The notes under the pieces: generated by a model | Databases searched by the model: none | The model's input: the letters and a program-made list of their open reading frames with translations, nothing else | Told to the model about the DNA's origin: nothing | Shown: positions 8,940 through 17,429 of the stretch, piece after piece | Position numbering within the stretch: position 1 is the first letter of the stretch | Layout: each line of letters begins with the position of its first letter | Program-made: the position numbers and the translations under genes | Assembly: GCA_945867815.1 (NCBI GenBank) | Contig: CAMBIX010000001.1 | Coordinates: forward strand, 434,001-498,000 | Reading direction: 5' to 3' | DNA from: an uncultured Veillonellaceae bacterium | GTDB lineage: Bacteria; Bacillota; Negativicutes; Veillonellales; Veillonellaceae | Length of the DNA: 64,000 nt

Positions 8940-9872
8940 CTATAATTTCTCAGCTATCCGCAAACGAGCACTTCGTGCCCTTGGATTCGCTTTCACTTCA
9001 GCCTCTGTTGGTTCAATCGCCTTATTACGAGCCTTAACTAAGGCCTTATGACCACATACACAAACAGGAAGTTCTGGTGGACAAATGCAGCCTGTACTCA
9101 GTTCTTTAAAAGTCTGCTTAGCAATACGGTCTTCCAAGGACTGAAAAGTAATGACCCCAATACGTCCTCCCGGCTTAAGAAAATCCACTGCATCTCTAAA
9201 AGACTGAGCTAATATGGCTAACTCTTGATTTACCTCTATACGAAGGGCTTGAAAGGTACGCTTAGCTGGATGAGGACCATCCTTACGGGCGCCAGCTGGT
9301 ATAGCCTGTTTTATAAGTTCAACCAGTTGCCCTGTCCGCCGCAAAGGTTCTTCTTCTCGCCGTTTACAGATAAACTGCGCGATACGTTTAGCCCAACGTT
9401 CTTCTCCATACTCCTTAATCAAACGGGTAAGGTCTGCTTCAGAGTAAGTGTTCACAATTTCTTCCGCTGTTAATGGATTTGATTGATCCATACGCATATC
9501 TAATGGCCCATCATGCATATAGGAAAAACCTCGTTCCGGTGTATCTAACTGGTAACTAGACACACCTAAATCAAAGAGAAAAGCCGTAACGCCACTAATC
9601 TGCCGCTTACTTAATTCGTCTTTTAAATTTTTAAAATTTGATGGAATAATCGTCACCTGACAAGCTAAATCAGATAAACGTTCAGCCGCTACCTGCCGAG
9701 CCGTCTGATCTTGGTCAAAGCCAAGTAAATGCCCCTTAGCCGATAAGCGTTCCCCTATGGCATGAGCATGGCCTGCGCCCCCTAAGGTGCAATCTACATA
9801 AATACCATCCGGATCACGAACGAAATTCTCTAGGCATTCATTAAGAAGCACACTGACATGATGAAAGGCCAC
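8940..9872 (-). CDS. rsmH: 16S rRNA (cytosine-1402-N4) methyltransferase
   Basis: Methylates N4 of C1402 in the ribosomal P site. 310 aa, the normal size. It begins with HHVSVLLNECLE, has the SAM-binding YVDCTLGGAGHA, the FDLGVSSYQLD motif, RGFSYMHDGPLDMRMD, and ends with NPRARSARLRIAEK, all diagnostic for MraW/RsmH. The start is GTG at 9872 with AGGAG nine bases upstream. It lies directly after mraZ, the standard position. Confidence 0.97.
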   Translation of the reverse strand: MAFHHVSVLLNECLENFVRDPDGIYVDCTLGGAGHAHAIGERLSAKGHLLGFDQDQTARQVAAERLSDLACQVTIIPSNFKNLKDELSKRQISGVTAFLFDLGVSSYQLDTPERGFSYMHDGPLDMRMDQSNPLTAEEIVNTYSEADLTRLIKEYGEERWAKRIAQFICKRREEEPLRRTGQLVELIKQAIPAGARKDGPHPAKRTFQALRIEVNQELAILAQSFRDAVDFLKPGGRIGVITFQSLEDRIAKQTFKELSTGCICPPELPVCVCGHKALVKARNKAIEPTEAEVKANPRARSARLRIAEKL

Positions 9873-9884
9873 AACTACTCACTC

Positions 9885-10316
9885 CTACAACAATAATCCA
9901 TCTAAATCTTCTGCTAATTCTTCCATACTATTAGATACTTGTTCATTGTAAGTATCCCACTTAGCACGACTCCAAATTTCAATATGGTCACTAACACCAA
10001 CCACAACTACGTCTTTTTCTAAGCTTGCATAAGCTCGCAGTGCACTAGGCACCAAGATACGACCTTGCTTATCAAAATCAAGCTCAGCCGCACTCCCAAA
10101 AAAGACACGTTTCAACGCACGTACGCTGCTCTTACTCGTGGACATCTTATTAAGATTATCGTACATGCGCTCAAACGTTTCTTTTGTATATACAGCAAGA
10201 CAAGAATCAAAGCCTCGCGTAACCACGCAAGACTCTCCTAATTGTTCACGTATCTTAGCAGGAATAATGAGACGACCCTTAGCGTCAATGGTATGCGAAA
10301 ATTCGCCCATAAACAT
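9885..10316 (-). CDS. mraZ: MraZ transcriptional regulator of the division/cell-wall cluster
   Basis: AbrB-like DNA-binding protein with two SpoVT-like half repeats: FSHTIDAKGRLIIPAKIRE near the N-terminus and LDFDKQGRILVPSALR around residues 80-95. 143 aa, the standard length. In characterised bacteria MraZ binds repeats upstream of its own gene and represses the cluster. Upstream here are TGG units on a 10-base spacing and a clear promoter, consistent with autoregulation. Confidence 0.97.
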   Translation of the reverse strand: MFMGEFSHTIDAKGRLIIPAKIREQLGESCVVTRGFDSCLAVYTKETFERMYDNLNKMSTSKSSVRALKRVFFGSAAELDFDKQGRILVPSALRAYASLEKDVVVVGVSDHIEIWSRAKWDTYNEQVSNSMEELAEDLDGLLL

Positions 10317-10344
10317 ATCGTCATCACCTCACCACATTTATTTC

Positions 10345-10384
10345 TTATCATCCACTATATGGTAAAGTTTACCACAATCCCCCA
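10345..10384 (-). promoter_or_regulatory. Candidate MraZ-binding repeats
   Basis: Read on the minus strand, four consecutive 10-base blocks begin TGGGG, TGGTA, TACCA and TGGAT. Three of the four start with TGG on an exact 10-base period, like the TGGG repeats known to bind MraZ in other bacteria. They lie between the promoter and the mraZ start. Binding is inferred. Confidence 0.5.
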
Positions 10385-10416
10385 CTCTCTACAACAAACT
10401 CAGCTAAATTAAGAGT

Positions 10417-10445
10417 AATTTATTAAAACTTTTTAATACTGTCAA
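10417..10445 (-). promoter_or_regulatory. Promoter of the mra/mur cluster
   Basis: Minus-strand TTGACA (10445-10440), a 17-base spacer and TAAATT (10422-10417). The -35 is a perfect match and the -10 matches four of six. It lies about 100 bases upstream of mraZ, leaving room for the TGG repeats in the leader. Confidence 0.65.
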
Positions 10446-10510
10446 TAATACGTTCTATTATATCGTCTATACCATCTTTATAATCAACTTATTTGTTTGC
10501 CATAAAATCA

Positions 10511-10572
10511 AAAAAGTCCCCACAATGCACCACTGAATGAAAATTTCACCACTCAATGTCACATTGTGGGGA
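10511..10572 (-). terminator. Long hairpin with U-tract upstream of the mra promoter
   Basis: Perfect 11-base arms (10517-10527 and 10562-10572) enclose a second paired segment (CATTGAGTG with CATTCAGTG) that pairs fully only as minus-strand RNA, using two G-U pairs. The minus strand continues with CTTTTTTG. It resembles an intrinsic terminator for minus-strand transcription. No intact minus-strand gene lies immediately upstream; the nearest is the decayed gene at 11568-12119, so its role may be to stop antisense read-through into the mra cluster. Confidence 0.6.
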
Positions 10573-10607
10573 ACGAATCTTAAGCTACCATTTATTAACT
10601 TGATTTA

Positions 10608-10616
10608 TGCTATACT
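10608..10616 (+). promoter_or_regulatory. Extended -10 promoter of the methyltransferase gene
   Basis: TGCTATACT, an extended -10, lies about 85 bases upstream of the start codon. A convincing -35 is not visible. Confidence 0.45.
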
Positions 10617-10700
10617 AAGGCCACCCTATAAAAAACATGTAAAACCTATAATAAATATATAGAACTAAAGAAGGAAATTTATACAGAAAGGATACCTACT

Positions 10701-11501
10701 ATGACTACAAAAATTACCTACCTACCAATCACTAAGGACCTACAAGAAGACGGTCAATCTTGGGATAACCGGTCAAATTTTTTTATCAATATGCATACCC
10801 GTCAAGATCGAGTAGACCAAATCAAGGACTTCGTCCAGTTCGTACAAAAACATAATCTAGCCAAAGCAGGTGACCATACCTTAGACATCGGTTGTGGCAC
10901 TGGCGACTACGCTATAGGTTTGGCCCATATGGGAGCCTGCCCCACCGGCATCGATCTGTCTAAGGGTATGATTGAAGGCGCTAAGCAATTGGCCAACAAG
11001 GAAGGTCTTTTCTTATCACTTTACCAAGGAGCTTGGTCCGAAGCAACACGGCAAAGTCTTCACTGGGACAAAACCTTTAACTTTGCTTATAGCATCTTCT
11101 GTCCCATTATGTATGATATAGACAATCTACTAGCTATGACTCGCGCTAGCAGAGGTCGCCGTTTACTCATCGCCTTTAAGACCCGAACTGATAAAATCGT
11201 TGATAGCTTATCCCAAGCCTTCTACGGGCACAAAGCCTTCCCATGGAATGATGCCTGTGCTAACAGTATTCAAGGTTTAAAAGATGCCGGCTATACACCC
11301 GAGGTGATTACTAAAGTTATACCAACAGAAGAAGTCCTTTCTCTTAATGAAGCAACCAAATACTTCTCCATGCGTATTCATGTAAACACCATGAGCCACG
11401 ATGCAATTCAAGACCGTGTACGGAAATTATTGCTGCCACAGGTTAAAAATGGAGTTATTACTAATGAAAATGTGGATACAGTCAATTATATTATGTGGTA
11501 G
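10701..11501 (+). CDS. Class I SAM-dependent methyltransferase, substrate unknown
   Basis: 266 aa. The SAM-binding motif LDIGCGTGDYAIGLA is at about residues 57-71, followed by the acidic strand end GIDLSKGMIEGAKQL, so the fold is a Rossmann-type methyltransferase (methyltransf_11/25 group). The C-terminal half (residues 130 onward) has no motif that tells me the substrate. AAAGGAT lies eight bases before the ATG. It is a single plus-strand gene with its own promoter, divergent from mraZ and unlinked to any pathway here, so function cannot be assigned beyond methyl transfer. Confidence 0.85.
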   Translation: MTTKITYLPITKDLQEDGQSWDNRSNFFINMHTRQDRVDQIKDFVQFVQKHNLAKAGDHTLDIGCGTGDYAIGLAHMGACPTGIDLSKGMIEGAKQLANKEGLFLSLYQGAWSEATRQSLHWDKTFNFAYSIFCPIMYDIDNLLAMTRASRGRRLLIAFKTRTDKIVDSLSQAFYGHKAFPWNDACANSIQGLKDAGYTPEVITKVIPTEEVLSLNEATKYFSMRIHVNTMSHDAIQDRVRKLLLPQVKNGVITNENVDTVNYIMW

Positions 11502-11567
11502 ATGCTTCCATCCACATTATCATTATCTTCATTTTTATGATTTCTTTAGTAAAATCTAACACGTTTA

Positions 11568-12119
11568 CTATATTCTTATAAGTTCTTCCCAAACCGTAAT
11601 CGATTCAGATAAATTCTCTTTATATGTATTATAAAACGACAACAAATCTTCATCAGTAATTTGAATACAATTTTTATCTTTTTCTTCATTTTTAATAATT
11701 GGCCCATAAAAATAAATCTTATATCCTGATTCTAAATATTCCTTAAAATCTAATGCATCCAATATTCCTGAATACTTTTTAGACTTAACTTGCACAACAG
11801 CTTTTTCCTTACTACCTTGCCTTCTACTTCTAAATATGCATTCAATTTTCATTGTTATTGATTTTTTTGCTATTGAATTAGAAAGCACATAATAATCTTT
11901 AGTATAACCAAGATCTAACCCCATAATAAAAGTCTTTATAGTCATAAAAATTATCTTCTTTTAAATTTTCATCATAGATACAGCTCCATCCTATAGCTAC
12001 ATATTGTTTTTTTTATTATCATTCAGTAAACAAAAATCAATCAAATCCTATCTTGTTTTACCGCTAGTCTCTGTGTCAATAGCTGTCTTTAGATTTATCC
12101 TTAGAACTTTTGGATTCAT
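11568..12119 (-). pseudogene. Decayed gene, possibly a nuclease-like protein
   Basis: One ancestral gene appears broken into pieces in different frames. An ATG at 12119, preceded by GAGGGG, opens a frame reading MNPKVLRINLKTAID, interrupted by TAG at 12048-12050. The frame then continues with DLIDFCLLND up to a run of eight A. After a frameshift it reads YVAIGWSCIYDENLKED, then shifts again into an open 125-codon frame ending at 11568 with IECIFRSRRQGSKEKAVVQVKSK and IYFYGPI. The VVQVKSK segment resembles a PD-(D/E)xK-like strand, but I do not recognise the family with certainty. The central part of the protein seems to be missing. At least three lesions are visible. Confidence 0.65.
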
Positions 12120-12256
12120 ATATATTTTTCCCCTCTAATATCAGTATTTACCGATTTATTAATTATTATACATTTTGAATCACATTTTTCTCGATACTTT
12201 CTATTATACCCAATTCCCCCCTAAATTTTCCTCCCTAGTACCTTTCCTTTCATCTA

Positions 12257-12285
12257 TTGCCTAGCTTACGCGACTAATTTATAAT
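12257..12285 (+). promoter_or_regulatory. Promoter of the ThrE-type exporter gene
   Basis: TTGCCT (12257-12262), a 17-base spacer and a perfect TATAAT (12280-12285). The -10 lies inside the left arm of a long palindrome, which suggests repressor control. Confidence 0.65.
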
Positions 12286-12302
12286 ACAATTATAAATTAG
12301 TC
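12272..12302. promoter_or_regulatory. 14-base-arm palindrome over the exporter promoter
   Basis: GACTAATTTATAAT and its exact complement are separated by ACA. The left arm contains the -10 and the right arm covers the expected transcription start, the classic place for a repressor operator. The regulator is unknown. Confidence 0.6.
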
Positions 12303-12392
12303 ATACGAGGAACCTTTTACTGAGAAATAAATTTCTCCTCATTTTTATATAAATATACTTATATCTTCACCTATAAATAAGGACACTCACTC

Positions 12393-13793
12393 ATGGACAC
12401 GCCACAAACGCAGCCGATTACCTCGGTTGATAAAATAAAAAACCTGCTCCACCCCTTGGATGCTATCCACCGCAAGATGGATTTACTCTTAACTCTAGGC
12501 CAGCTCCTTATGGAGCACGGTGCCAGCACCAGTCAAATTCAGCATGATATGATTCGTGCTGCCGCCTATATGGGCATTCCGTCTAAAAATATCAGCATTC
12601 ACCTCAGCTATACCACCTTGATGCTCAATATTAACGATAAGACCCATTCTTATACAGATTTTCGTAAAACCCTAAAACACGGCACTAATACAACGACCTT
12701 ATCTATCTTAAGCAAATTAACTTGGAAAGCCATTGAAAACGACTTTACCCTCGATGAATTTGAAAATCGTCTGCGTAATATACAAAAAATGGAACCCAAG
12801 TATCCTACTTGGGTTCTCATACTTGGCGGAGGCCTTGCTTGTGGTGCTTTTAACTTATTATTTGGTGGTACTATCCTATCCGCTTGGATTACTACCTTTT
12901 GCACGATTATTGCCTTTTATGTGCGTATGTTATGCAATCGCTGGGGCGTTAATGTCTACATCAGTGTAGCCATTGCGGCCTTTACTGGCACCATGTTAGC
13001 CTACTGTAGCCATTATTTTGCCTCTTCCATAGACATGCTCTATGCCATGATTAGCTGTTCTCTTTTCATGATACCTGGCGTGCCTCTTATTAATGCCGTT
13101 GATGATATGATGAGCAACCATATTGTTTCTGGCGTTACAAGGGCCATTCATACAGCCCTTATTGTAGGCGGTATAGCCGTTGGCATTGATATGGCTCTCT
13201 TATTTGATCAAACCAGCCGATTTAGTGAACTCAGCATTCTACCAACCACCTTGTATCCCCTACAAATGGGCGCCGCCATCGTAGCCGCTGCTGGCTTTGC
13301 GGTTATCTTTAATACGCCTCACCGGCTCTTATGGATTATTTCACTCGGTTCGGTTATTGTCATTTTTATTCGCAACGTTTTGCTTATCTATTGTGGTTTT
13401 ACCCTGCCTGGTGCTGTTCTTGTCGCCGCTGGTATTATTAGTATTCTCATGATGAACCTAGCCAAACCCTTACGGACGGCGTCTTCCGTGCTAGCCATTC
13501 CAGCCGTTATCCCTATGATTCCAGGTGTTCTCCTCTATCGTTTCTTATTCTTTATGCTTCAAATCAACCACTTAAACCCAGAACAATTACTACACGCTGA
13601 ACAAAGCGGTGTTATTGGTATTTTATCCGTTGTCTGTATTGCTATTGGTGTAGCCGCACCTTCTATTTTTGGTCAACGCTACTTAGAACGCAAAAAAGAA
13701 TCGCACCTACAAAACGCTTTATCTAAGCGTCGTAATCGCTTACAAACCTATCTGCACCAAATTGAAAACGCTAAGATACAACCGCATACATAA
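12393..13793 (+). CDS. Threonine/serine exporter family protein (ThrE type)
   Basis: Membrane protein of 466 aa. The soluble N-terminal region (about residues 25-140) contains LGQLLMEHGASTSQIQ, the conserved start of the ThrE N-terminal domain, and is followed by about ten hydrophobic segments. The middle holds LFMIPGVPLINAVDDM and the C-terminal part AIPAVIPMIPGVLLYR, the two repeated PG-V signatures of the ThrE/YjjP and YjjB halves. In many Bacillota these are two genes; here they are fused as in actinobacterial ThrE. It probably exports threonine, serine or small dicarboxylates. RBS AAGGA precedes the ATG. Transcribed alone from a palindrome-covered promoter. Confidence 0.85.
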   Translation: MDTPQTQPITSVDKIKNLLHPLDAIHRKMDLLLTLGQLLMEHGASTSQIQHDMIRAAAYMGIPSKNISIHLSYTTLMLNINDKTHSYTDFRKTLKHGTNTTTLSILSKLTWKAIENDFTLDEFENRLRNIQKMEPKYPTWVLILGGGLACGAFNLLFGGTILSAWITTFCTIIAFYVRMLCNRWGVNVYISVAIAAFTGTMLAYCSHYFASSIDMLYAMISCSLFMIPGVPLINAVDDMMSNHIVSGVTRAIHTALIVGGIAVGIDMALLFDQTSRFSELSILPTTLYPLQMGAAIVAAAGFAVIFNTPHRLLWIISLGSVIVIFIRNVLLIYCGFTLPGAVLVAAGIISILMMNLAKPLRTASSVLAIPAVIPMIPGVLLYRFLFFMLQINHLNPEQLLHAEQSGVIGILSVVCIAIGVAAPSIFGQRYLERKKESHLQNALSKRRNRLQTYLHQIENAKIQPHT

Positions 13794-13885
13794 GTCTCTA
13801 AAAATCTTTCCTGTATTAATTTCAATTTTTAATTTTCCATAGATTACTTATCTTCAATAAGACCATACCTATTCAGCAAACAAAT

Positions 13886-13920
13886 AAAAAGAGCGGATAG
13901 CTTAGCTATCCGCTCTTTTT
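13886..13920. terminator. Bidirectional terminator between the exporter gene and rpmF
   Basis: Perfect 11-base arms GAGCGGATAGC/GCTATCCGCTC with loop TTA, flanked by five A on the left and five T on the right. It can end both converging transcripts. Confidence 0.9.
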
Positions 13921-13928
13921 ATTACTTA

Positions 13929-14111
13929 TTAGTCAATAACTTTCGTTACAACCTGTTTTCCATTGTAGAAACCACAAGATGGGCATACATGATGCGGCAT
14001 CATTGGTTCGTGACACTGTGGGCAAGCCACGTAGCCAGGCATAGTCAATTTCCAATTAGCACGACGACGGTCACGACGGCATTTGGACAATCTGCGTTTT
14101 GGTACTGCCAT
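13929..14111 (-). CDS. rpmF: 50S ribosomal protein L32
   Basis: 60 aa. It starts [18 protein letters not shown], the L32 N-terminal signature, and contains a zinc ribbon made of CPQC and CPSC. It follows the YceD-family gene by 14 bases, the standard yceD-rpmF pair. Unlike many Bacillota, no plsX/fab genes follow; a terminator comes next. Confidence 0.97.
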   Translation of the reverse strand: MAVPKRRLSKCRRDRRRANWKLTMPGYVACPQCHEPMMPHHVCPSCGFYNGKQVVTKVID

Positions 14112-14125
14112 TTATATTGCACCTC

Positions 14126-14638
14126 CTACTCTTCTTTTTTTAACCAATCGCGAAGGGCTGCAAATCTGGGATCTATATGCACATCCGCACACTGACAAGA
14201 ACCTTCATTAAGGTTAGCTCCACAATGGGGGCACAAACCTTTACAATCTTCTTTACATACTACTTGATATGGTTCATTCATAATTAATAATTCACGAATC
14301 ATCTCAGTCATATCGATAAGGTCATCATCAATAGGCCATTCATCGGATTCATCTAACTTATCATACGAATTAAACTCACGATATACTTCTACAAAAGGAA
14401 TATCCTGTTCATACATAAATGGTGACAAGCATCGACTGCACTCATACTCACCTTCCGTATGTACTGTCCCCTCTACTATATATCGTTGACTTTCATATCT
14501 TACATTTCCCTTTATGGTTAAATTATGTTGACTCCAAGGATACGCACTCATATCACCTAAGTCTTTAGGATCCACTTGGCATATAAAAGGAAATGGCTTT
14601 CCTTGTTGCGCTTTAATTTCAGATACTTGTAGTTTCAT
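14126..14638 (-). CDS. yceD: DUF177/YceD family protein (23S rRNA accumulation)
   Basis: 170 aa. The family is linked to 23S rRNA accumulation and ribosome assembly. It shows the central CSRCL motif around residue 69 and a C-terminal CKEDCKGLCPHCGANLN region, suggesting metal binding. It is cotranscribed with rpmF from a promoter that overlaps the end of copA. Confidence 0.88.
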   Translation of the reverse strand: MKLQVSEIKAQQGKPFPFICQVDPKDLGDMSAYPWSQHNLTIKGNVRYESQRYIVEGTVHTEGEYECSRCLSPFMYEQDIPFVEVYREFNSYDKLDESDEWPIDDDLIDMTEMIRELLIMNEPYQVVCKEDCKGLCPHCGANLNEGSCQCADVHIDPRFAALRDWLKKEE

Positions 14639-14657
14639 AATTTACCTCGACTTTATA

Positions 14658-14686
14658 AGTATATCGATTCCTACAGGCTTTGTCAA
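14658..14686 (-). promoter_or_regulatory. Promoter of yceD-rpmF
   Basis: Minus-strand TTGACA (14686-14681), a 17-base spacer and TATACT (14663-14658). This is the closest match to consensus in the window, as expected for a ribosomal protein gene. Its -35 overlaps the copA stop codon at 14683-14685. Confidence 0.85.
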
Positions 14687-16854
14687 CAAATTCTTGCGCG
14701 TTTTAAACGCAGCGAATTACTTACAACCATAACCGAACTAAAGGCCATAGCTGTACCTGCAATAATCGGGCTTAAATAGCCAAAAGCGGCTAATGGAATG
14801 CCTATACAGTTAAAAATTAGAGCCCAGAAGAGGTTTTCCTTAATATTTTTCATCGTCTTACGACTCAAGAGAACGGTTTGTACCAAGGTCCGTAAGTCAC
14901 TACGTACCAAGACAATATCGGCAGCTTCTACTGCTATATCTGTCCCCTTACCAATAGCAAAGCCAATATCTGCTACAGCTAAGGCAGGTGCATCATTAAT
15001 ACCATCCCCAACCATACCTACAATACGGCCTTCTCCCTTTAATTCAGCTACTTTACTAGCCTTATCTTGTGGCAAGACTTCAGCAATCACGTGTTTAATT
15101 CCAGCTTTTTGGGCTACGTAATTAGCCGTCCGCTTGTTATCGCCCGTAAGCATCCACACTTCAACACCTTTTGCTTCTAAGTCAGCAATCACGCCAGGCA
15201 CTTCTGGACGAAGTTTATCCGAAACAGCCCACAAGGCCTTAATGACACCATCAACAGCTAGTAAAGATACGGACGCCCCCTTTTCTTCTTGCTCGATAAT
15301 GCTTGCTACAAGAGAATCAGGTAAACACCCTAATTCGCGCATCCAACGGCTGTGCCCAATTTGCACTAATTGGTCTTTTATCTTGCCCTGCAAGCCTTTA
15401 CCAGGCACATCTTCAAAATCGCTAACATCCAAAGGCTGTTTATCTGGATATTGATCAATAATTTTAGCCACAATAGCCTTTGCAATTGGATGGGTCGTTA
15501 AACTTTCTAGTGCAAGGAACGCATCCATAATGTCTTCATCACTACCATCTAAGGTCCTCGCTTCTGTAACCTGTAGGGTGCCTGTCGTTAAGGTACCTGT
15601 CTTATCAACAACAAGCGCATTAATTTTACCAGCTTCTTCTAAATATTCTGCTGATTTAATTAAAATACCATGTTCGGCACCAAGTCCTGAACCAACCATA
15701 ATGGATGTAGGAGTGGCTAACCCTAAGGCACACGGGCAGGCAATAACAAGTACAGCCGTACCACACATAATAGCTGTCCCCCAGCTAGAACCATAGCCAA
15801 AATACCAACCTAAGGTAGTAATAGCTGCTACACCGATAACCGTTGGCACAAAATAGGCCGCTACAATATCAGCCAAACGTTGAATAGACGCTTTAGATGT
15901 TTGCGCCTGTTCAACCACTTTAATAATCTGTGAAAGCATGGTGTCATGACCAACTTTTTGTGCTTTCATAGTAAAAGCACCGGTAGCATTTACTGTAGCT
16001 CCAATAACCTGGTCGCCTGCTTTTTTATCAACAGGCAAACTTTCACCGGTAAGCATAGATTCATCTAACGAACCACTGCCTTCTAAGATAAGACCATCGA
16101 CAGGCACTTTTTCACCAGCACGCACTTGTAAGACATCATCTAGTTTGACTTCTTCTAATGGGACATCAACAAACTTACCATCTTGCTGTACATGCGCTAC
16201 ACTTGGCTGTAAGCCAATCAATTTTTGTAAGGCTTCAGATGTACGTCCCTTAGCTACTTCTTCTAGTAATTTACCTAATAAGATAAAAGTAATTAACCAA
16301 GCGGATGTTTCAAAGTACAGATTATGACTGCCAATGAGCCAATTATAAATACTATAGAAGTAAGCCACGGATGTACCCATAACAACAAGTACATCCATCG
16401 TTAAAGCACCGCCTTTAACAGCGGCCCAAGCGCCCTTGTAGAAAACAAGACCAGGCCCAAACTGAGCAATCGTCGCCATAAGGAACTCAGCCCAATGTGG
16501 TAAGAGCATAGGTCGTCCCGTAGCATAGCTGTATATCATACAAAACATAATAGGAAAAGCCATGCAAGCTGCAATAACTAGCCGAATAATCTGTGGCTTC
16601 AAATTCACCTTTTCTATCTTCTGATCTTCTTCATTAGCAAGGCTAGCCCCAAACCCAATACTTGTAATCGCCTTGATCACATCATCAGGCGTTACCTGAC
16701 TATTAGATTCATAAATAACCGTTCCCTTACGAGTTAAAAGATTAACCTTTACATCTTGCACCCCATCTAAACGACCAACCACTCGTTCTACACGAGCAAC
16801 ACAGGCCGCGCAATGCATTCCTGTAATATCAAATTCATTACGTCCTGCACTCAT
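14683..16854 (-). CDS. copA: Copper-translocating P-type ATPase
   Basis: P1B-type ATPase exporting Cu(I). 723 aa with one N-terminal HMA domain ([12 protein letters not shown], CxxC), about eight membrane segments, the actuator motif TGES, the ion-binding CPC in [12 protein letters not shown], the phosphorylation motif DKTGTLT, an HP motif (THPIAKAI) and the hinge GDGINDAP. The C-terminal [15 protein letters not shown] carries the M-S pair of the last membrane helix. The ATG has AAAGGAG eight bases upstream. It follows csoR by 49 bases, so expression is probably induced by copper through CsoR. Confidence 0.97.
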   Translation of the reverse strand: MSAGRNEFDITGMHCAACVARVERVVGRLDGVQDVKVNLLTRKGTVIYESNSQVTPDDVIKAITSIGFGASLANEEDQKIEKVNLKPQIIRLVIAACMAFPIMFCMIYSYATGRPMLLPHWAEFLMATIAQFGPGLVFYKGAWAAVKGGALTMDVLVVMGTSVAYFYSIYNWLIGSHNLYFETSAWLITFILLGKLLEEVAKGRTSEALQKLIGLQPSVAHVQQDGKFVDVPLEEVKLDDVLQVRAGEKVPVDGLILEGSGSLDESMLTGESLPVDKKAGDQVIGATVNATGAFTMKAQKVGHDTMLSQIIKVVEQAQTSKASIQRLADIVAAYFVPTVIGVAAITTLGWYFGYGSSWGTAIMCGTAVLVIACPCALGLATPTSIMVGSGLGAEHGILIKSAEYLEEAGKINALVVDKTGTLTTGTLQVTEARTLDGSDEDIMDAFLALESLTTHPIAKAIVAKIIDQYPDKQPLDVSDFEDVPGKGLQGKIKDQLVQIGHSRWMRELGCLPDSLVASIIEQEEKGASVSLLAVDGVIKALWAVSDKLRPEVPGVIADLEAKGVEVWMLTGDNKRTANYVAQKAGIKHVIAEVLPQDKASKVAELKGEGRIVGMVGDGINDAPALAVADIGFAIGKGTDIAVEAADIVLVRSDLRTLVQTVLLSRKTMKNIKENLFWALIFNCIGIPLAAFGYLSPIIAGTAMAFSSVMVVSNSLRLKRARIC

Positions 16855-16903
16855 TATCCATTCTCCTTTCTTTATCTAACACAACTATATAGCTATCGAT
16901 TTA

Positions 16904-17173
16904 TTACTTATGAAGGGCTTTAAATACACCCATCAATTCGGAAATAGCATCCTCTTCCTTACCCTTGCGGATAGCGTCAACCACGCAAGAACGAGAATGG
17001 CTCTCCAACATCAATAGGCCCACTTGATACAAGGCCGACCTAACAGCTCCTATCTGCTGTAAGACCTCAATACAATAACGTTTATCTTCTACCATTTTTT
17101 CAATGCCTTCAATTTGTCCTTTAATCCGATGAAGCCGGCGAACCACTTTATCTTTTTCTGCATCGTTTAACAT
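16904..17173 (-). CDS. csoR: CsoR-type copper-sensing repressor
   Basis: 89-aa all-helical DUF156 repressor. The Cu(I) ligands fit the CsoR pattern Cys34, His59, Cys63 (spacings of 25 and 4, as in characterised CsoR proteins). The N-terminal RRLHRIKGQIEGI is the family's DNA-binding helix region. It lies directly upstream of copA and downstream of a GC-interrupted pseudo-palindrome in its own promoter, so it most likely represses csoR-copA until copper binds. Confidence 0.94.
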   Translation of the reverse strand: MLNDAEKDKVVRRLHRIKGQIEGIEKMVEDKRYCIEVLQQIGAVRSALYQVGLLMLESHSRSCVVDAIRKGKEEDAISELMGVFKALHK

Positions 17174-17248
17174 AGGAATAACCTCACTTATCTACATACA
17201 CTTCTTATGTATGATTTATCTTATTAATGAGTCTCTTTCTCTGTACTT

Positions 17249-17277
17249 ATGGTACACCTCTATAGGGTATGCGTCAA
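17249..17277 (-). promoter_or_regulatory. csoR-copA promoter
   Basis: Minus-strand TTGACG (17277-17272), a 17-base spacer and TACCAT (17254-17249). The spacer is filled by the candidate CsoR operator. Confidence 0.65.
17252..17272. promoter_or_regulatory. Candidate CsoR operator
   Basis: The minus strand reads GCATACCCTATAGAGGTGTAC, close to the TACCC-n-GGGTA pseudo-palindromes bound by CsoR in other Bacillota. It lies between the -35 and -10 of the csoR promoter. Confidence 0.6.
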
Positions 17278-17290
17278 TCATGGGGTATGA

Positions 17291-17319
17291 TTGAAAATTC
17301 TTTATTTACATACTATAAT
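17291..17319 (+). promoter_or_regulatory. yigZ promoter
   Basis: TTGAAA (17291-17296), a 17-base spacer and a perfect TATAAT (17314-17319). It is back to back with the csoR promoter. The two -35 elements form the ends of an inverted repeat (TCAATCAT at 17274-17281, ATGATTGA at 17287-17294). Confidence 0.75.
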
Positions 17320-17429
17320 AAAAGCTCAAAAGAATCCTTACTATCGCATGGCAATAGCATTTAGTAACTAAATCAAGCCTTTATATTCGATAATTACTTT
17401 CATGAATTTATTTTTTCAAGGAGGGGTAT

